From NCBI GenBank assembly GCA_016715625.1, contig JADJZU010000002.1:62001-126000 (forward strand): a DNA stretch of 64,000 bases, written 5' to 3'. The DNA comes from Bacteroidota bacterium (GTDB lineage: Bacteria > Bacteroidota > Bacteroidia > Chitinophagales > LD1). Position numbers and translations under genes: made by a program. The notes below the pieces were generated by a model. It did no database searches and was not told the DNA's origin. It worked only from the letters and a program-made list of their open reading frames with translations. Positions 59,997 to 64,000 of this stretch are shown here, in pieces. Positions within the stretch are counted from its first letter, which is position 1, and each line of letters begins with the position of its first letter.

Positions 59997-60004
59997 CGAA
60001 AATA
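59997..60004 (-). promoter_or_regulatory. candidate leaderless -7 box for nth
   Basis: TATTTTCG on the minus strand ends exactly 4 nt before the nth ATG. It shares a 49-bp divergent region with the arfB promoter. Confidence 0.4.
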
Positions 60005-60007
60005 GAA

Positions 60008-60037
60008 ATTGACTTTTGTCGGTGAGTATTAAATTTG
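60008..60037 (+). promoter_or_regulatory. candidate leaderless promoter of arfB
   Basis: ATTG (60008-60011) is followed after 18 nt by a perfect TAAATTTG (60030-60037) that ends 4 nt before the arfB ATG. The predicted transcription start falls on or next to the A of ATG. Confidence 0.55.
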
Positions 60038-60041
60038 GTTT

Positions 60042-60461
60042 ATGAATGCCGAGAAAAAGAAACAATTATTGGACGAATTGACTTTTCAAACTTCCAGAAG
60101 CGGAGGAAAAGGCGGGCAGAATGTAAACAAGACAGAAACGAAAGTGGAGTTAATATTTAGCGTTTCCGATTCTAACGCGTTGTCGGATCCAGAAAAAGAG
60201 CTAATACAACGAAAACTGAAGAATCGCATTAACGATTCAGGTGAGTTGAAAATTTGTAGTAGCCAGCACCGTACGCAGGGCATGAATAAGCAGCATGTGA
60301 TAGACAAGTTTTTAGACAAGATTAAACTGGCACTACTACCGGAAAAGAAACGAGTGGCTACTGTGATCCCTGCAGCGGTGAAAGAACTTATCCGGAGAAA
60401 CAAGAAAGTAGTTTCCGAAAAGAAAGCCTGGAGAAAGCAACGAACCCGCGACTTCCTGTAA
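60042..60461 (+). CDS. arfB: peptidyl-tRNA hydrolase ArfB (ribosome rescue)
   Basis: This 139-residue release-factor-like protein hydrolyses peptidyl-tRNA on stalled ribosomes. The GGQ catalytic motif is at residues 24-26 (SRSGGKGGQNVNKTETKVELIF). The basic C-terminal tail that enters the mRNA channel is rich in Lys and Arg (LIRRNKKVVSEKKAWRKQRTRDFL). There is no codon-recognition domain, which separates it from RF1/RF2. It is convergent with the S41 protease gene, with 2 nt between stops. Confidence 0.95.
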   Translation: MNAEKKKQLLDELTFQTSRSGGKGGQNVNKTETKVELIFSVSDSNALSDPEKELIQRKLKNRINDSGELKICSSQHRTQGMNKQHVIDKFLDKIKLALLPEKKRVATVIPAAVKELIRRNKKVVSEKKAWRKQRTRDFL

Positions 60462-60463
60462 TT

Positions 60464-62110
60464 CTATTTCTTAGCCGAAGAGGATAACTGCTCCAGTGCG
60501 GCTTTCACCACTTTATCGTCTTGATTAATGATGTAGTAAAAACCTTCCGTACGCCAGGTTTGCTTGGCTAAAAACGCTTTGAGGTGAAGTTTTAGTTTCT
60601 TGTCTATTTTAGATTCTTTGTCAGCAGCGCGTTTAAGCCCGGCCGATACTGCGTAAGTGTAAAAATCCTGCACGAGGGCTTCGTCAATCTCAAAACCATT
60701 ATTGAAATCCTCTTGATTTCTGTATTGTTTTAAAAGTTCGGGGTGCTGTGAAGAATATTTGTAAATAAACTCAGGTACAAAGGAGCGCACGGTAAAGAAA
60801 TAATCATTTTCTGCCGAAGTATCCATGGGCACAAAAACATCCGGACGAATGCCTCCACCGCCATGCACCACTCTGCCTTTTTTCGTGGTGTAGTGTGTGG
60901 TGTCTTCGTTTTTCAGAGAGTCTTCGTGTACAAACTCACCACGCATATAGCGTTCATAAATTTCGTTGTAATAATCTTCGCTTCCTTTGGCATAGGTTCT
61001 TTGTATGCACCTGCCCGATGGGGTGTAGTATCGCGCTATGGTCAATCGAACGTTTGAGCCATCTTTAAGTTCCAGTGGCTCTTGCACCAAACCTTTGCCG
61101 AAAGATGTTCGGCCAATAATGGTGCCTCGGTCTAAATCCTGCACCGCTCCGGCTAGAATTTCGCTGGCAGAGGCAGACCCCTGGTCAATCAGTACACAAA
61201 TGTCACCTCGCTCAAATAGTCCCGGCTTAGAGGCATGATATTCCTGTTTGTCGTAGGCTTTCCCTTGCGTGTACACAATCATATCATCACCGCCAATCAG
61301 TTCATCGGCAATAGTGGTGGCCGCTTGCAAATATCCTCCGGGGTTTCCTCTGAGGTCCAGCACTAGTTTTTTCATCCCCTGTTCCAGAAAGCGGTTTACC
61401 CTTTCGTTAAATTCCTGGTGCGTAGTGGAGCCAAAATTAGAAATGCGTATATAGCCGGTAACCGCATTCAGCATGTAAGCCGCATCAATACTATACAAGG
61501 GTATTTTACCTCTTGTAATTGGAAACTGCAATAGATTTTTAGAGCCGCTTCTTAATATAGATACGGTTACTTTACTTCCAGCCGGACCGCGAAGCTTTTT
61601 CTTTACATCATTCTCTTTGATTTTGATGCCCGCAGCTGTAGTGTCATTGATTTTAATAATTCGGTCTCCGGCCTGAATGCCCGCTGTTTCAGCAGGACCA
61701 CCCGATATGGAAGTTACTACTGTAATCGTATCCTGAACAATAAAGAACTCAATTCCAATGCCTTCAAAATTTCCTTCCAGCGATTCATTGGCTTCGGTTA
61801 AATCTTTAGCCGGAATATATACGGAATGGGGGTCAAGGTTGGAGAGCAGCTTGTCGATTGTTTTATCAACCAGTTGTTCGCGGTTAATGGTATCTACATA
61901 CTTCATGTCAATGAAGTTGATGATGTCGTTTATTTTATCGTAGCTGCCACTTTGCAACAAATTTTCCTTGCCGGAGGTAATATGGTTTACAACAAAACCA
62001 ATCATAACACCAAATGCCAGAATCAGCGAGTAGATGAATGGCTTGTAAACGTCTTTGCTTTGTTGCGTATCGCGAAAGGAGATAAGCTCTTTTTCCTGTT
62101 GTGGTTCCAT
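60464..62110 (-). CDS. C-terminal processing peptidase, S41 family
   Basis: This 548-residue periplasmic serine protease is anchored by an N-terminal membrane helix (FIYSLILAFGVMIGFVVNHI). A PDZ domain at about residues 90-180 (GGPAETAGIQAGDRIIKINDTTA) precedes the S41 catalytic core. The Ser is in LIDQGSASASEILAGAVQD and the Lys in GRTSFGKGLVQEPLEL, with substrate-binding LDLRGNPGGYLQAAT. A C-terminal helical extension of about 130 residues follows. Its family processes exported proteins and peptidoglycan factors. It sits next to the PDH E1 beta gene, without functional linkage. Confidence 0.93.
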   Translation of the reverse strand: MEPQQEKELISFRDTQQSKDVYKPFIYSLILAFGVMIGFVVNHITSGKENLLQSGSYDKINDIINFIDMKYVDTINREQLVDKTIDKLLSNLDPHSVYIPAKDLTEANESLEGNFEGIGIEFFIVQDTITVVTSISGGPAETAGIQAGDRIIKINDTTAAGIKIKENDVKKKLRGPAGSKVTVSILRSGSKNLLQFPITRGKIPLYSIDAAYMLNAVTGYIRISNFGSTTHQEFNERVNRFLEQGMKKLVLDLRGNPGGYLQAATTIADELIGGDDMIVYTQGKAYDKQEYHASKPGLFERGDICVLIDQGSASASEILAGAVQDLDRGTIIGRTSFGKGLVQEPLELKDGSNVRLTIARYYTPSGRCIQRTYAKGSEDYYNEIYERYMRGEFVHEDSLKNEDTTHYTTKKGRVVHGGGGIRPDVFVPMDTSAENDYFFTVRSFVPEFIYKYSSQHPELLKQYRNQEDFNNGFEIDEALVQDFYTYAVSAGLKRAADKESKIDKKLKLHLKAFLAKQTWRTEGFYYIINQDDKVVKAALEQLSSSAKK

Positions 62111-62167
62111 GAATCGAATGCCGGTTGGTTTGCTGGCAGCAAGATATGTGGCAAATGCCGGTAAGAA

Positions 62168-63145
62168 TTATTTATAGGTAACCGATTTCACCGCCTCCAT
62201 CACCTTTTTTACAGAGGGCAAGTATGCCTCTACCAAATTTGGGGCATAGTGCATAGAAGCATCTGCACCGCAAACACGCAGCACAGGTGCATCCAGATAA
62301 TCGAAAGCGTAGCGCTGCACCTGGTGCGAAATCTCGGAGGCAATACTGGTAAATGGCCAGCTTTCATCCACCACCACTATTCTATTTGTCTTTTTTACTG
62401 ACTGTAAGATAGTTTCCATATCCAGCGGGCGAATGGTTCTTAGGTCAATCACCTCGGCACTAATATTCTCTTGTTCCAATTCTTCTGCGGCTTTCAAAGC
62501 TATTTTCATCATCTTGTTGTAGCTCACGATAGTTACATCGGAGCCGGCACGTTTGATATCAGCTTTCCCGATTGGAATCAGATACTCTTCTTCCGGCACT
62601 TCGCCTAAGTCGGAATACATCTGCTCGCTTTCCATAAAAATCACGGGATCGTTATCCCGAATCGCACTCTTTAGTAATCCTTTGGCATCGTAGGGTGTTG
62701 AAGGAGATATTACTTTTAAACCCGGAACAGAAGCCAGCATATTGGTAAGCATCATACTATGCTGTGCGCCAAGCTGTCCTGCACTGCCTTGTGGCCCGCG
62801 AAACACGATGGGATTTCCAAACTCGCCAGCACTCATGGCCAGCATTTTTGCCGAACCGTTCATGATCTGGTCAAAAGCAAGAATCGCAAAATTCCACGTC
62901 ATAAATTCTACAATGGGGCGAACGCCATTCATAGCAGCACCCACGGCAATCCCGGCAAATCCAAGTTCGGAGATGGGTGTATCTATCACTCTTTTTTCGC
63001 CAAACTCGGCCAGCATTCCCTGGCTTACTTTATAAGCGCCATCATATTCAGCTACTTCTTCGCCCATTAAAAACACCGTTTCATCTCTTCTCATTTCTTC
63101 GCTCATGGCTTCTCGCAGGGCTTCGCGAAATCTTATTTTTCTCAT
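62168..63145 (-). CDS. pdhB: pyruvate dehydrogenase E1 component subunit beta
   Basis: The 325-residue transketolase-like beta subunit of the thiamine-diphosphate E1 has REALREAMSEEMRRDETVFLMGEEVAEYDGAYKVSQGML, GFAGIAVGAAMNGVRPIVEFM with the key Glu/Phe region, PQGSAGQLGAQHSMMLT and the C-terminal domain with VIDLRTIRPLDMETI and VDESWPFTSIASEI. It needs an alpha subunit (pdhA), which is not in the window. The E3 partner lpd is at 40011. The length is normal. Branched-chain 2-oxo-acid E1 beta is an alternative family member, but pyruvate is more likely from the overall pattern. Confidence 0.92.
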   Translation of the reverse strand: MRKIRFREALREAMSEEMRRDETVFLMGEEVAEYDGAYKVSQGMLAEFGEKRVIDTPISELGFAGIAVGAAMNGVRPIVEFMTWNFAILAFDQIMNGSAKMLAMSAGEFGNPIVFRGPQGSAGQLGAQHSMMLTNMLASVPGLKVISPSTPYDAKGLLKSAIRDNDPVIFMESEQMYSDLGEVPEEEYLIPIGKADIKRAGSDVTIVSYNKMMKIALKAAEELEQENISAEVIDLRTIRPLDMETILQSVKKTNRIVVVDESWPFTSIASEISHQVQRYAFDYLDAPVLRVCGADASMHYAPNLVEAYLPSVKKVMEAVKSVTYK

Positions 63146-63259
63146 ACTTGGAACATTTTTCGGGCCGCTAAAATAATCTTATGGGGTAATTATTAATTAT
63201 CTGAAATTCCATCGGTTTTGCTCCATCTTAATGGTGAAAAACAGGAGGCAAAAGTCGAG

Positions 63260-63985
63260 CTACCAACCCTGCTGACGCACATATTTTTTATAAGCGTCAA
63301 TAACCGTTTTAGTGATTTCGTAATCGGTATTGTATTTCAAAAATTCTATGGGTAGGTTACAGTAATCAATGAACCTGTCATAGTGATCTTCGGGTAGATC
63401 CATAAGCCCGTTTTCGTTGTAATAGTTAAGCAACTCTTTAAATATTCTTCTTCGGTCATCTTCTACCATTTGTTTCTTCAATTTTTCACGCTCGCGTGCT
63501 CGGTCACTCAATAGCTCATATAGTGCTGAAATTGGACTGGTGAATGGTTCTATAATAGGGCGTTCCAGTTCTTTGGGTGTTAGACCCAGTTTTTTCCGTT
63601 CAGCCTCTATGTCTTCCAGCGTTTTAGGAGCTTTGATAATCACACTTTGATTGAGGCCGGTGTTTAAGGGCTCAACATAAAGCATTAGTGCATATTCCTT
63701 TTTTAAGACCGAATCAGCTACTGAAAACTTAGCCGTTTTGTAGCCCGGATAAAATAGAAACAGCGTATCTGTTTTCAATATGTTGAAATAGAACGCCCCA
63801 CGGTTATCGGTTACGTGCGGTTCATTGCTTTTAGGATTGATGATACTAATGCCGCTCAGCGGCCGTCTGGTGTAGCTGTCAATCACATTTCCTCTAATAG
63901 TTACCGTATCATATTGAGCCTTGGAAAAAAGACCTGTGAGTATGAGTGCCAGAAGCGGTAAGAGTTTCACGAGTGCTAAACGCAT
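63260..63985 (-). CDS. secreted carboxypeptidase-regulatory-like domain protein
   Basis: The 241-residue protein has a signal peptide (MRLALVKLLPLLALILTGLF.., cleaved near SKA-QY). A CarboxypepD_reg-like beta-sandwich follows (TIRGNVIDSYTRRPLSGISIINPKSNEPHVTDNRGAFYFNILKTDTLFLFYPGYKTAKF), and then a charged helical C-terminal half (ALYELLSDRAREREKLKKQMVEDDRRRIFKELLNYYNENGLMD). The second half is a recurrent uncharacterised part of such Bacteroidota proteins. A TonB-dependent receptor is not attached. ATG 63985 is preferred to a TTG at 63997. The full gene is inside the window. Its function is unknown. Confidence 0.8.
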   Translation of the reverse strand: MRLALVKLLPLLALILTGLFSKAQYDTVTIRGNVIDSYTRRPLSGISIINPKSNEPHVTDNRGAFYFNILKTDTLFLFYPGYKTAKFSVADSVLKKEYALMLYVEPLNTGLNQSVIIKAPKTLEDIEAERKKLGLTPKELERPIIEPFTSPISALYELLSDRAREREKLKKQMVEDDRRRIFKELLNYYNENGLMDLPEDHYDRFIDYCNLPIEFLKYNTDYEITKTVIDAYKKYVRQQGW

Positions 63986-64000
63986 TTTAATAATCAATAG

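Noticed and set aside
1..64000. tRNA, rRNA, tmRNA genes and insertion sequences
   Set aside because: I looked for conserved tRNA/rRNA strings and for transposase-like proteins with terminal inverted repeats and saw none. Short or divergent RNA genes could be missed by eye.

Overview
The window reads as one contig of a Bacteroidota chromosome, probably close to Chitinophagales/Saprospiria-type environmental lineages. The signs are several type IX secretion (T9SS) type A C-terminal domains, a bacterial serine palmitoyltransferase with a YPYFRPIQ motif (sphingolipid synthesis), KdsB for LPS Kdo, GH3-like proteins, a ParE/ParC pair of Bacteroidota type, and promoters of the form TTTG-N18/19-TAnnTTTG. 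No rRNA, tRNA, insertion sequence or CRISPR array was found.

Layout. 1-738: 3' end of a T9SS surface protein with a frame break at about base 60. 787-7837: accA, a small conserved gene, dapA, parE, parC. 7863-13207: a terminator, a GT2 glycosyltransferase, a TPR protein, a two-gene membrane Fe-S electron-transfer module, DinB-like and lipid-kinase genes. 13208-19140: an accessory locus of surface proteins built from two units. Each unit has a ~195-bp repeat carrying hairpins and a ready-made signal peptide, then a T9SS protein, then a tail-fibre-like (S74) gene. The first S74 gene is cut short by the second repeat, and 34-bp hairpin repeats flank the locus. 19155-20682: an unusual carboxypeptidase-regulatory-domain protein and a ~600-bp intergenic region holding an array of about 15 degenerate GAAATC motifs spaced 21-22 bp. 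I regard this array as the strongest candidate for something undescribed. 20683-23231: serine palmitoyltransferase and an unknown partner. 23238-26762: a frameshifted enoyl-CoA hydratase and a histidine kinase/response regulator/response regulator operon. 26862-32828: beta-helix protein, class V aminotransferase, MBOAT plus SGNH-like acylation pair, outer-membrane protein. 32935-39438: OsmC, kdsB, three glycosyltransferases, ribBA, GNAT. 39428-50294: lpd, rpsO-pnp, lipoprotein, rseP, frameshifted GH3, thyA, trxB. 50355-57091: START protein, glutathione peroxidase, trxA, frameshifted DUF58 protein, hydrolase, pbpC, corA. 57110-63985: nth-CDF-methyltransferase-PRTase operon, arfB, S41 protease, PDH E1 beta, and an outer-membrane-type regulatory-domain protein.

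Much of the content is housekeeping: fatty-acid initiation (accA), lysine/peptidoglycan precursor (dapA) with glycan polymerisation (pbpC), chromosome decatenation (parE/parC), pyruvate dehydrogenase parts (pdhB, lpd), thiol redox (trxA, trxB, GPx), RNA decay and translation (rpsO, pnp, arfB), DNA repair (nth) and envelope stress (rseP).

Two contig-wide patterns matter. First, four genes carry single-base frame breaks (about 60, 23423-23428, 47184-47190, 52449-52452). Shared long-read indel errors are the simplest explanation, though one or more may be real. Second, several genes have a TAnnTTTG-like -7 box ending exactly 4 nt before the start codon, which suggests leaderless transcripts.
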